Origin: Setomelanomma holmii
Lineage: Eukaryota > Ascomycota > Dothideomycetes > Pleosporales > Phaeosphaeriaceae
DNA: 64,000 bases
Direction of reading: 5' to 3'
Assembly: GCA_010015745.1 (NCBI GenBank)
Contig: ML978182.1
Span: forward strand, 124,001-188,000
The notes under the pieces were generated by a model, which was not told where the DNA came from, searched no databases, and worked only from the letters and a program-made list of their open reading frames with translations. A program made the position numbers and the translations under genes. Shown one piece after another: positions 54,329 through 64,000 of the stretch. The stretch's first letter is position 1, and each line of letters begins with the position of its first letter.

Positions 54329-55890
54329 ATGTCATTGGCCAAAATCTCGACCGAAATCAACGGCGCCATCCTCAAAGCATGCGACCGAGATGCCCTCAGA
54401 GCCACTGCTCAACATCCAGGCACTACAGGAGTGTTGCTGAGCCGTACTTTTACAAGAGAGTCAAGTTCATCTCGGATGATGCAAAGAGGATGCGCCTTCT
54501 GGTCTTGACGCTTTTGGAGCGGAACAACTTAGCGCTCCACATTAAGGATATCACCATTCGCCCAGGAAAGAAACATGGCATCGACAAGATGATCAGCGAA
54601 TTTGGCGACAACGACAAAGCGGACTGCCAGTCGCCTGCTAAGCCTCGTCTTGACCCTCAAGAGGAGAAGGAAAAGAAACAGGTGTTCGAGGAACGCTGCG
54701 AGACAGCTATATACCCCTGTTGACAAGACTGTTCGATCGACTTAGCCTTACATGAGGACGACGTGGAAGAATTGTTGGGCTCGAGCAATTCTTGCGATAA
54801 AACTTCCGGTCGTCGAAGTCTGCGTAGCCTTCTTCCTGATGCTGGTTACCAACGTCAAGAATTTCGACTTTCAACTGGGCATGGGCTACGAAAGTTGCCG
54901 TGCTTATGCACGATTCGCGTGAAGACAGCCAGCCACTGCAGAACCTAGAGAGTATCTCGCTACGAGGCAAGCGTGTCGATGGACATAAGGTGCACTGGGT
55001 GCCGTTGCCCTTGGCTGCAACTAGCGTCTTTGTCAGCAAGTACTTTGTGGATCATGATGAATTTCCCAGGGCCGACACCCGAGGACTACCAGCCGAAGAG
55101 GTACTTGCTCATGGATGCGCCTTCCTACACACGGCATTACAAGATTATTCCCAGCTCTTTCACTCCCCACCTTCGCAGTCTTGATCTGTATAAATTCCAT
55201 GTAGGTGATTCTTGAGTCTGAATACTTGATTGCTCACTGACAAATTTGCAGATCCATCCTAAGGAGTCCGAGTGCTTACTGCACAACATGATCTATTTCG
55301 AGAGTCTCGAATTCTTGAAACTTCGCAAAGTTGGCCATGTGACCGATTGGTATGAGGTTCCTTGGCCGCTGATGATCGAACTGTGGATAAAAATGCTTCC
55401 CTCTCCGCAGGAGCTCGAGATGCAGATCTACTGGGATGATCTTCAAGAGGATTTCGCGATTTATGACGCGCCCTAAGATGAGGACGGATAATTTGAAACC
55501 TTAAAGAACATTCCGGGTCTTGCGACCGTGGCAGTCGACTTGGGACTTCTGATCAATTCTTAAGCTAACCATGCCATCTCGCAACTCCTTGAGCTCCCTT
55601 CCACGGTGCTGCCGGATCGATTGAGTCGTTTAGATCTTCTGAACGTGAAACTCTCGTTCTTGGACCAGCTCGTAGATCCGTTCACCCAGGAAACACGTCA
55701 AGATGTGCTGTGCCAGCTGACGACCGCCTTGCCAGACTGTGACACACTCATCGTGGAGACATATCAACAGCCATCGGAGGGAGTTCAGGCCGTGTTGGAG
55801 ACCATGGGAGCAGCTTCAAGTCAAGTGGAAGTGCAATTCCGGTTTTATGTGCGGGAAGAGGTGCACAATCGCAATGGACGTATAATTTGA
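54329..55890 (+). pseudogene. F-box-like pseudogene
   Basis: Pieces of one protein appear in order, but in different frames: MSLAKISTEINGAILKACD (from 54329), then SVAEPYFYKRVKFISDDAKR in another frame from about 54440, then KLPVVEVCVAFFLMLVTNVK near 54800, PEDYQPKRYLLMDAPS (about 55080) and, after a credible GTAGGT...TTGCAG intron, ESECLLHNMIYFESLEFLKL (from 55260). The last frame is broken by TAA at 55474-55476, 55489-55491 and 55561-55563, yet remains family-like (LSRLDLLNVKLSFLDQLV) to 55890. Thus at least two frameshifts and three nonsense codons are visible. The order matches the F-box-type gene on the minus strand at 57.5-59.1 kb, whose N-terminus is MSLSKLPTELDLMIANCLD. The gene is clearly dead. 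Confidence 0.8.
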
Positions 55891-56279
55891 TTGGCTCATA
55901 TATGAGAGGAGAATGGACTTAAATTCAGAAGTAGATATGCTGAAATTGGAGAGGTCTGAAGACAGCAATGCGGGTATCAGGAGAAACGAATATGACTAAG
56001 CGCGCTACTCGCATCGCCGATCTTCGGCGCTCTTATGGGAAGCTACCTTCCGCACCTCTACCCTTGAGCTGTTCGAGTGACGCAGTGTATTAACCACGAA
56101 AGCCGATATCTCCATGGACAGTAGGCACCGACTTTGGCAACGCGTCTGGGCATGCCCATGGTACAATAGGATGTCTCTGTTTCTAGAGATCACGATAGCT
56201 TCCTACTAACTCAAACACTAATCCTCACACTGTATTGTCCTCTTTCCAGACCACAACCTAACCCAGCTTTCAATCCATC
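55891..56279. other. Intergenic, no gene seen
   Basis: The gap lies between the F-box pseudogene and the methyltransferase gene and should include the latter's promoter. Only short frames are present. Confidence 0.5.
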
Positions 56280-57104
56280 ATGTCGAGCAAGTACCTTCAC
56301 GGCCACCACGCCTCCGTCCTCCGCTCCCACAGCTGGCGTACAGTCGAAAACTCCTGCCCACATCTCCTCCCCTACCTCAATGACCCAACCCTCAAGATCC
56401 TCGACGTAGGCTGCGGCCCCGGCACCATCTCCGTCGACCTCGCATTCCGCGTACCCCAAGGCCTCATCTACGCCATCGATCCCTCCGCCGACGTAATAGA
56501 GAAAGCACGCGCTCATGCCGCCTCGAAAGGCGTGACAAACGTGCGTTTCGAAGTCGGCGACATCTTCAACTGGGAGGCCCTCGACGGCGTGTCCGAGGGC
56601 GGATTTGATATCGTGCATGCGCACCAGGTACTACAGCATTTACAAGATCCCCTCGGCGCTATGAAGGAGATGAAGCGTTTGGTCAAACCAGGCGGCATCC
56701 TGGCGGTCCGGGACTGCAATTATCAGGCTATGGATTGGTACCCTGAGCAACCGGGGATGCACAAGTGGAAAGAACTGTATATTAAAGTCGCAGAAGGCCT
56801 CAAGGTGTATCCGCAGATGGGCAAAATGTTACATGCCGTGGCTTTGCAGGCTGGCTTCCCGCGAGAGGATATTGATGCAAGTGTCGGAACGTGGACGTTT
56901 AGCACGCCTGAGGAAAGGGCGTTTTGGTGCGGATTGTGGGCGGATCGGACAGTGCAGAGCGATTATAAGCAGAGGGCGCTTGACAGTGGCTTCGCCACAG
57001 AGAAAGACCTGGAGGAGATTGCCGCGACATGGCGAGAAATGGAGAAGAAAGAGGACGGCTGGTTCGTCGTGATTAACGGGGAGGTTATATGCCATGTCCG
57101 ATAA
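56280..57104 (+). CDS. Class I SAM-dependent methyltransferase
   Basis: Intronless, 274 residues. Motif I is LKILDVGCGPGTISVDLA (about residues 37-54), the acidic residue of motif II is in YAIDPSADVIEKAR, and post-motif steps are FEVGDIFNWE and FDIVHAHQVLQHLQDP. The methyltransferase core is followed by VKPGGILAVRDCN. The C-terminal part (EERAFWCGLWADRT) is like the UbiE/Coq5-related group of fungal methyltransferases of unknown substrate. No targeting signal was seen. It lies intact between two broken F-box-type genes. The substrate cannot be inferred. Confidence 0.88.
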   Translation: MSSKYLHGHHASVLRSHSWRTVENSCPHLLPYLNDPTLKILDVGCGPGTISVDLAFRVPQGLIYAIDPSADVIEKARAHAASKGVTNVRFEVGDIFNWEALDGVSEGGFDIVHAHQVLQHLQDPLGAMKEMKRLVKPGGILAVRDCNYQAMDWYPEQPGMHKWKELYIKVAEGLKVYPQMGKMLHAVALQAGFPREDIDASVGTWTFSTPEERAFWCGLWADRTVQSDYKQRALDSGFATEKDLEEIAATWREMEKKEDGWFVVINGEVICHVR

Positions 57105-57533
57105 GCTAGGATAGGTAATGAGAAGCTATCCAGAGGCTTTTATTCTGATCCTGCATGGTTTGGGGCCACATCCAGCTGAGAACGTATCACATCGTGTTTC
57201 GGTCTCACGAGTAACTCTAATGACAGCCGAACATCTATCACATTGCATCTCAGGAAGAATGAGGACGTAGTACAAATCAGCAAAACTCTCAGTAAAATGA
57301 AAATTACTCGCAAGTCTAAACCCTCACTGATACAAGCAAAAATACATGGACTCGGTCTGACTCGAACAGGGGTTGGGATGAGTAGGAAGGAAGAGCAGTT
57401 TAGTTCTTCACGTGATGGTAGGAAAGTAGTCAAGTAAATGATTCCATTGATTTGATTATTCGACTTGTCATCCAAGAACAGATACACCCTATGGGTTCAA
57501 GCTCAAATAGTAACACTCGTCGGAAATGCCGGC
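57105..57533. other. Convergent 3' flanks, no gene seen
   Basis: The methyltransferase gene ends on the left and the F-box-like gene on the right, so this is a terminator region for both. Short frames (57140-57487) are not supported. Confidence 0.45.
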
Positions 57534-59113
57534 CTACCAGTGAACGAGCTGGTTTGAACACGTACTACAAGCTGGGGAAGTCCATCGGGAAAGATGGTGT
57601 TGGGTGCAATGTGCAGCTCCAGCTGCAGTATCATAGCTGAGCGAATAAGGCGCCTTTTGAGTGAAGCCTGCCTCAACTAGGCGGTCATCCGTGAAGTGGC
57701 CGCAGTGATCAACGTTACGAACTACGAGTTTCAAACCTTGCTCGATCAAAATGTCCGCAATAGGTTGCAGGAACGACAGCGTCGAAGGAAGTGCGCCGCG
57801 CCACCTCTTCACACTACCGTCGAACCGAACGTGCTGATTGACCATACAGACATTGAGTGTGAGATCTTTGCTGACGTTAGGAAGTATGGCCGAAAGCTGT
57901 TCGAGGGCATGTCGAAGGGCCAATTCGTCCTTCTTGCGCCCCGCAAGCATATTTTCGATATAAACGATGGTGTCATCGAGGGCTGAGGGTGTGACGAAGT
58001 CGAGTGTGAGGAATTCCAAGCTGGGTGGAAGTACAGCAGCTAGTTTGTGAAGAATGTACAAGTCCTGCTCCTCGCGCGGAACTAGCAAATTCCAGTCGAG
58101 GCTGAGTGTGCGGAGGCGTTCAAGGTTCTTGAATGTGCGAAACGGCGAATCAAAATTCATGGTCCTGGACCGCTGGAATGACCATTCGAATTCGTCCAAT
58201 AGCGGCAAGTCCTTCTGTATGGCGTCGAGGAGGCCCCGAAAGTCCCAGTACGAAGCGGAGCTAGTCCGAACATCGTGTATCTGGGCCCCGTGAATTAAAA
58301 GACATTTGAGATTGGTGAAGTTGCCAGAAGCAATCATATCTTTGACCAAGCGTGGGGTAAGTTAACGTCCATGTTGTCAAAGTCCAGAGTCCTCAAAGGA
58401 AGTATGCTTGGGCCTGAAGACAGTAGGGGTCTGGAAAAATTCGCCAAGTCCTGGCTGTGGGGACTGAAGCTGTAATTCTCGATGCGCAATGTGGTCATGG
58501 ACGGCGGTATAGCGAAGAAGGGCATTGCCAGCTCATTGCAGACTTTGCAAGACGCGTGTACAACTTTGAGCTTTGGGAGTGGACCATCAACGGTCGACCA
58601 TGGCAGGCTCAAGAACAGGCGCATGGTGGCGTTCATTTGGTGTTTGACAAAGGAGAGTCCTTCGAGATTCTTTGCCAGGCCAACGATCAGTGCCACAGCT
58701 GCTTCGTTGCCGTTGCCATTGAAGAAGCGATGGAACCAGTCCTGGGATAAGTCCAAGGCTTCGAGTCGCTGGCACGATTGCAGAACAGTAGTCAGCATGT
58801 CTTGAATCTTAGGAGCGTGATCCCAGATCTGTCCGCCGGTCTTACTAGAAGGTAGCCCGTCGTCGAGTGACAAGTATTTGATATTGAGCGCGAGCTCTGG
58901 CCGATTGAGGACACACATGAAAAGGCATTGTAAAGCGTGGCTGTCCTGGTCGGAGAATGTAATATCGCGGTATAGGCGCTCCTCGGCGACGATTTGATAC
59001 CGTTTCGAAACCTTCGAAAGCGCGATCAAAGTCTGGCGGTCGTCTGAGTACTCGGGGTCTAAGCAGTTCGCGATCATGAGATCGAGCTCAGTGGGGAGCT
59101 TGGAAAGTGACAT
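57534..59113 (-). pseudogene. F-box-like gene with one frameshift
   Basis: From the ATG at 59113 the protein begins LSKLPTELDLMIANCLD, an F-box-like start, followed by LIALSKVSKRYQIVAEERLY and leucine-rich segments (ALNIKYLSLDD, RLEALDLSQDWF, TTLRIENYSFSP). The frame runs as far as LDFDNMDVNLPHAW and stops at 58334. The continuation LVKDMIASGNFTNLKCLLIH runs from the next frame to 57534, with more leucine-rich segments (LRTLSLDWNLLVPREEQ, SLEFLTLDFV). The shift lies near 58350-58365 and fits loss of one base. No GT-AG intron fits. It is therefore a nearly intact gene with a single lesion, either a recent pseudogene or an assembly error. It is homologous to the more decayed copy at 54.3-55.9 kb. 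The ATG at 59140 is an alternative start. Confidence 0.7.
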
Positions 59114-59644
59114 GGTGGGGCACAAAGTGGATGTTGGCATAAGGAGCGTCTTGGTCCAGCGTCCAACAAGTGTGGTTGATGGGTTGTTAGGAAATGGACA
59201 TAGGAAGGTTCGAGCTCATTAAAGGTTTATTGGAAGCATGTGTGCAACGATTTGCAGTCATGTCACAATGTACTTGTGAACAGATAGTGTTGAGGCTACC
59301 TTGCGTCATTGGACATCTTTTGTCGTGTAAGACTTGACGTACAATGTACACGCACAATGTTTGCGCAGCCACGGCGCATTTGAGGCCATCGGAGTGTCTT
59401 CTTGACTGTGTAAGATGCTCGATGATCCTTAGTGTAGTGCGATGATGGTTATACCTCGACTCGAATAAATACCCCAAGTCCTTTCGAGCTTGAGCCTTTT
59501 GTTGCTCTGGATTTAGGCCTCAACGGATTCGAAAATGTGTTCAGTTGTGAGGCGGATAACTGGCGTCCTCGATAACCCAACCGTCGTAGTGGTCTCAAGA
59601 TGCAAAAGACGCCGACGAGATGATAACCAGCCTGATAATTCACC
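59114..59644. other. Intergenic, no gene seen
   Basis: This gap holds the promoter of the leftward F-box-like gene and the 3' flank of the alpha/beta hydrolase gene, which also reads leftward. No coding signal was found. Confidence 0.45.
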
Positions 59645-60953
59645 TCAGAGCTTCGCTTTGTCAGCCGCCTTGGGTCGCTCTGCCGAAGTATCTTCCTTCA
59701 TCACTGCCATGCACTTATCGGAGAGCTCAGTTCGATCATTCTTGCTCTTGCCAGTATCGACAACCGTCCGGAATTCCTTCTCTTGCTTCCATCTCTCGAC
59801 CTCATCGCTGAGCCAGCTCGACATAGCTTTAGCAATGACACCAGGTTTCTCGAAAACGCAGAGGTGACCAGATTCCTCAAGTACTAGCTGCTTGACTCCA
59901 CCTTCTGAAACGCCGCCATTGCCTCCAGGAACAGCTCCAGTGGTCGAAACATGGTACTCGCGAACCTCGTCATAGTTGATGTGAGAGTACTCGCCATACA
60001 TGAAGAAGGTCCTCGGACGCAAGTGTGGTAGAACTTCACAAATGACTTGCAGCTCACCACGAGCAGTCAATACTTTTCCGCCATGTGAAAATGGCGTATC
60101 ATATGGATTGAGGATTCTCTCCCTCTGCCTGCCATCTGGCGTGTCCTCGTTCAGGTCGTGGAGGCAGGAGCGTACGTAAGACCACGCTTCTTGTGCTTTC
60201 GGGGTAGACAACGTTACGCCACCGTCTGGCGTGTCTCTCAAGGCATGTTGGAGAAACAAGTTCAGGGCTCGCGGATCCATGGAGGCAAAGAAAGGGTTTC
60301 CGCTGGTTTGTGATTCGGCTTTTGTTCTCGATTCCCATGTTTCGCGTCTTTTTGACGAGAAAAGCGCTGAGTTGGGACCAGGCGGATGGGAAGCTCTCAG
60401 GATTGGATTGACCAGGATCAGACCTTGGAACAGCCTCGGGTGTATCGAGGCCAGGTAGACCAGGTGAGCGCAGCCCATGGAGTGTCCGATGCCCACAAAA
60501 GGAGGTTTCATCCGGTCTCGAAATTTGTTAATCATCAAGAGAAGATCGAGCGAGTGATCGGTCCAGTTCGGATCATCACCCAGCTCTTTCTAATTCAATG
60601 TATAGCTAACTCCTTGATGCGCAATATCAGCTGCCCAAATTGATTCGATCTTGAAGCCTTTGCTGGAACGGAGTAGATCATCATAGAGAGGCTGAAACAT
60701 TTCCTGGTCATAGTCAGCTTGATAGGCCGAAGTATGCGAAAGATCTGTCTTGAACCTTGGGGAAGCCATTAGCATGGGCGGCTATAATGGTTACGTCTTC
60801 CGGATTCGTTGCGTTTGCGGTGCGAGGTCGATACTCCTTGACCGCAAGCTGCAAGACAGCCTCATCGCGTTTGACAGCGTGCGGGTACTGCCTGATGTAC
60901 GGACGAGGCGATGTGTGCTCTGTGACGATGAAGTTCGAGGAAGACATCCTCAT
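59645..60953 (-). pseudogene. Peroxisomal-type alpha/beta hydrolase with internal TAG
   Basis: Two exons (60756-60953 and 59645-60703; intron 60704-60755) share one frame of 418 codons, broken once by TAG at 60590-60592. Before it: IIAAHANGFPKV and FKIESIWAADIAHQGVSYTLN. After it, in the same frame: KELGDDPNWTDHSLDLLLMI and the nucleophile elbow VGIGHSMGCAH (serine), then GLILVNPI, FMYGEYSHIN (acid region) and LEESGHLCVFEKP (catalytic histidine). The C-terminus is AKL, a PTS1-like peroxisome signal. The family includes fungal hydrolases related to AKT2-type proteins of secondary metabolism, but there is no biosynthetic cluster here. The stop cannot be spliced out. A product ending before the nucleophile would be inactive. 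A recent pseudogene or an assembly error are both possible. Confidence 0.7.
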
Positions 60954-61357
60954 GTGCTGGGAGCTATTCGATCACCCGGCACGACGTCGGTGTTTGAGTT
61001 CGACCTCTTGAAGAATCTGAGGCTTTTGGGAAGCATTCGTATTGACAGAGGCCATGCAAGCCACGTACGTGGATATCCAACCCTTGATGACATGCAGCCT
61101 TGTTTAGGCATCCCAAGTACGCCCGACCGGGATGTGTAAGTGATCGTCCATGCCTAGGCATTCGTCTGGCAAAAAGGGCAGTATGGAGATAGAAGGGAAC
61201 AAGTCAGGAATGAATGCGACCAAGCCAATGACACTAGAGTGTGACGTCGAGCAAGTTTACGCGACCACACCCCGCCAGTTCGCTCCTTCCCCAAACTTTC
61301 TCACAGCTCCCACCAAACATCTAAACACACGCATCAGAAGGAGCACACGCCCCCAAA
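60954..61357. other. Divergent promoter region
   Basis: The alpha/beta hydrolase reads left and the NatB catalytic gene reads right, so both promoters lie in this 404-base gap. Short frames are not supported. Confidence 0.45.
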
Positions 61358-61994
61358 ATGGCGACAATCCGCCCAATGCGCCCCGACGACCTCCTCCGTA
61401 TATCGTCCACCAACCTCGACCACCTCACCGAAACATACAACATCGGCTTCTACATGGAGTACCTCACAAAATGGCCCGAGCTATGTCAAGTCATTGAAGG
61501 CATCGATGGTCAAATCGAAGGCTACAGTACATACGCACCCTTGAGATTAAACATCTACACATGCTAACAAGGTCATCACAGTCCTAGGCAAACTCGAATC
61601 CTCCCCCTACTCCACGCCCATAACGCCCTACTCGCCCTCAACCACCGGCGTCAAATACCCCAACTATCTCCCCTGGCACGGCCACATCACCGCGCTTACC
61701 GTCGCCCCCAGCGCACGGCGACTAGGTCACGCGACCGCATTATCATCCGCTCTCGAACGCTCCTCTGACGCCGCGAATGCGTGGTTCGTTGACCTGTTTG
61801 TCCGCGCGAGTAATGAGATTGCGAAAGAGTTGTATCGCAAGATGGGGTATAGTGTGTATCGGAGAGTTGTGGACTATTATAATGATGGCGAGGATGCGTT
61901 TGATATGCGAAAGCCGTTGAGTAGGGACAAGGAGAGGGGAACGGTTAGGGAGAATGGGGAGGAGATCAGGGTTACCGCGGAGGATGTGTGGTAG
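61358..61994 (+). CDS. NAT3: N-terminal acetyltransferase NatB catalytic subunit
   Basis: Two exons (61358-61526 and 61582-61994; intron 55 nt with a GCTAAC branch site) give 193 residues. The enzyme (NAA20) acetylates the N-termini of proteins beginning Met-Asp, Met-Glu, Met-Asn or Met-Gln. The start MATIRPMRPDDLLRISSTNL is family-typical and continues NLDHLTETYNIGFYMEYL. The GNAT core has WHGHITALTVAPSARRLGHA (acetyl-CoA-binding motif A, with R-R-L-G-H in place of the more usual RxxGxA/G), then WFVDLFVRASNEIAKELYRK and MGYSVYRRVVDYY. An acidic, disordered tail follows. The insertion with repeated STPITPYSPST near the middle is longer than usual. Confidence 0.9.
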
Positions 61995-62265
61995 GAAGAC
62001 ATACGGAAACATGGGCGCGGTTGACACAGAGAGCAACTGGAGGGATAACCACAAGCGACACAAAGGGGAACCATCTGGGCGTTCGAGAAACACGGTATGT
62101 GACTTGCGCTGTACCATTGCGCCTATATGCTAATGCGATTGCAATAACTACCCGCTATGTACTCATGAAATGGGTATATAGCCAAACAACAAAGCAAAGC
62201 TGCCGCCCAATACCCGATATCGTACCAACGTCTACATGCCATTACCATCCCGCGATCGTACACGC
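61995..62265. other. Convergent 3' flanks, no gene seen
   Basis: NAT3 ends on the left and the LOV-domain gene on the right. No gene was seen in the gap. Confidence 0.45.
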
Positions 62266-64000
62266 CTAGATGTGGAACGTATCCACACTGCCCTCACGCT
62301 CACTATCGTAATTTCGAATCGACGAGCTTGCCGACCTCACAGCGCGCTGGTCATATATGGGCCCCGTCGTCCGCGGACTCGACGGCTGCCGCAGCGCATC
62401 CACTGCGATATGGCGTGCCGTACCAGGTCCATGAATCTGCCCATTCACCACCGACGTCATGCGCGGCGAATACGAATCTTGCGACGGAAAATCGTCGAAA
62501 TCGTCCATCAGCGTACCCCTCGCGTTATCCTTCCTGCTCCTCACATCGCTTGCAACCGGGGGCGCTTGTCGAAATCGTCGCACAGGCGCGCCATTCTTTT
62601 CTTCGTCGACCAGGACGACCATCCATACTCCGACGGCGCCAGATGCGCCGAGCAAAGGTGTGCAGTGTATCCAGCGCGGTCGCCCTTCTTCGTATGACGT
62701 CTCGGGATTCTGCACCGCGTGCGCGAGCCATCGGATCTTGGCTGTCACGCCGCGTGACCCGTCGGCAAGCGCGTTGGCGACGGATTCGCGCACGCGCGCG
62801 CCGCCGCCGATGCGGTCGAGGAAGTGGGATTGGAGGATTCCGGGGACGCGAAGCGAGGGCGATGTGAAGAGGATGCGAAGGGAGGGCGCTGGGCGGACGA
62901 GGAGGTACTGTAGAGGTGTTAGCACTTCAGACCATTCATGGGTAGTAAGAAAGATAGACTTACGTGTTTATACGGCCCACTCAACCTTCCCTCAGGCCTA
63001 ACACTCGTCTTCTCCCCCTCCTCCAAATCATACGAATGCGGCCTAATCAACACCCTCGGCCTCTGCTGTCTGCTCCCATTCACACTACCCCCCTCACTCT
63101 GATCGTCCAAGTGCTCTCTATGCATATTCCCACCATGCTTGCGCACAATATCTAGCTCAGAGTGATTGAGCATCTCGCTCAATTCCCTGAATTCATCTTT
63201 CTGCTCGTCAGCAGCTTCGGCGTGGCCGTTTTGCTGGTCTAGCATGCGCTGGAACGCATCGAGATCGGTCGCGTCTTTGACGAGTCCGGACACGTCGATT
63301 TGCGCGCCGATGAAGTAGCGGATGTTGCCGCGGGAGTCGAGGAGGGGAGCCACCATGAGGAGGTTCATGAAGGGGGAGCCGTCGCGGCGGCTGTTTGTGC
63401 GTTAGTTTCGACGACGTTGGGTTGGAGAGCAAATTGGAGGCAGAAAACGTACTAATTGAGGAACACTTCGCTGTGCTCTTTCCCCGCGACGACCATTTCC
63501 TTGAATCTCGCAACGCTCGTCCGATTTGTTTTCGGGCCTTGGAGAAAGCGGCAGTTTCGTCCGATGGCGTAGCTAACGCCGTATTGTGTTGTGCGGTGAA
63601 ATTCTACGTATCATTAGTGTGCTGTAACTCGTATCCTCGTGAGTCGCAACATACCTTCCGACGCAAAAATAATCGGATTGTCCGTCCGCGACGGATCAGT
63701 CAAGCAAAACACCTCCGCCAAACCCTCACTCGCTTCTCGCAGCATAGGAGGTAAACTCCCCGTAACGCGCTTCGAAATGCTTACGCTGGCGACTTGTGTG
63801 AAGACGTGTGTGATGAAGGCTGGTAGATCATTTCGCACTAGGACGTCGAATGCTTGGTTCGCTTTTCCTTCAAGAACAGCGTTCACGGTCGGTCGTGCCG
63901 GATTTTGCGTGAATACATGACCGTCGATGGGATCGAGCGCTTCGGCCACGGCGTTGGCGTAGTTGATTGCTCGCAGTGCTTTTAGTGCGTCGAGGTAGTA
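62266..64000 (-). CDS. LOV-domain photoreceptor, possibly RGS-LOV type (5' partial)
   Basis: Four exons are visible (63655 to the window end, 63453-63603, 62964-63390, 62266-62907; introns of 51, 62 and 56 nt). The frame is open at the edge and the start lies outside. The visible N-terminal part (YYLDALKALRAINYANAVAE, DLPAFITHVFTQ) could be the end of a preceding RGS domain; this is only suspected. The LOV core follows: FCLTDPSRTDNPIIFASE, the flavin-adduct motif GRNCRFLQGP with its cysteine, and YRRDGSPFMNLLMVAP, RYFIGAQIDVSGLV. A C-terminal PAS-like part (LRILFTSPSLRVPGILQSHF, HCTPLLGASGAVGVWMVVLV) and a disordered tail complete the protein. It should sense blue light through FMN. Partners and output are unknown. 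Confidence 0.85.

Overview
The window looks like nuclear DNA of a filamentous ascomycete, most likely a dothideomycete. The genes have short GT-AG introns, mostly 45-60 nt, with CTRAC-type branch points. There is a hybrid histidine kinase, a LOV photoreceptor, a kappa-type glutathione transferase, a fungal pseudo-aspartic-protease and small cysteine-rich proteins. No transposon, rRNA or tRNA was recognised. The class is inferred and the genus cannot be told from sequence alone. Exon joins were worked out by eye from splice sites, reading phase and recognisable protein families; they are not backed by transcripts.

Layout. 0-5 kb: two tandem paralogues of a cysteine-rich single-pass membrane protein, then, on the opposite strand, a signal-peptide/one-helix protein with an aspartic-protease fold that lacks both catalytic aspartates. 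5-8 kb: remains of a surface glycoprotein gene, a possible membrane-protein fragment and an intact 55-residue microprotein gene. 8-15 kb (minus): mitochondrial aspartyl-tRNA synthetase and a GAF hybrid histidine kinase. 16-28 kb: the 2392-residue FAB1/PIKfyve lipid kinase, then a large shelterin (TPP1-like) candidate. 29-36 kb is an accessory stretch: a small Ser/Gly/Tyr-rich protein, a MARVEL-like gene with an internal stop, a decayed tandem repeat, two small C-terminal Cys-cluster proteins and a coiled-coil protein with glycine-spaced repeats. 36-48 kb: a short-chain dehydrogenase, kappa GST, a Myb-like regulator, Ap4A phosphorylase and a DCAF6-like WD40 protein. 48-51 kb: DPM2 and CWC22, head to head. 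51-61 kb: an F-box/LRR-like gene, an F-box pseudogene, a SAM methyltransferase, an F-box-like gene with one frameshift and a peroxisomal alpha/beta hydrolase with an internal TAG. 61-64 kb: the NatB catalytic subunit and a LOV-domain gene that runs off the end.

Most intact genes are unrelated housekeeping genes (translation, telomere, phosphoinositide, glycosylation, splicing and N-acetylation factors), so this is not a biosynthetic cluster. The signals most worth following are the pair of CCxC mini-proteins beside the coiled-coil repeat protein, the tight group of surface proteins at the left end, and at least five genes in different stages of decay set between intact ones.
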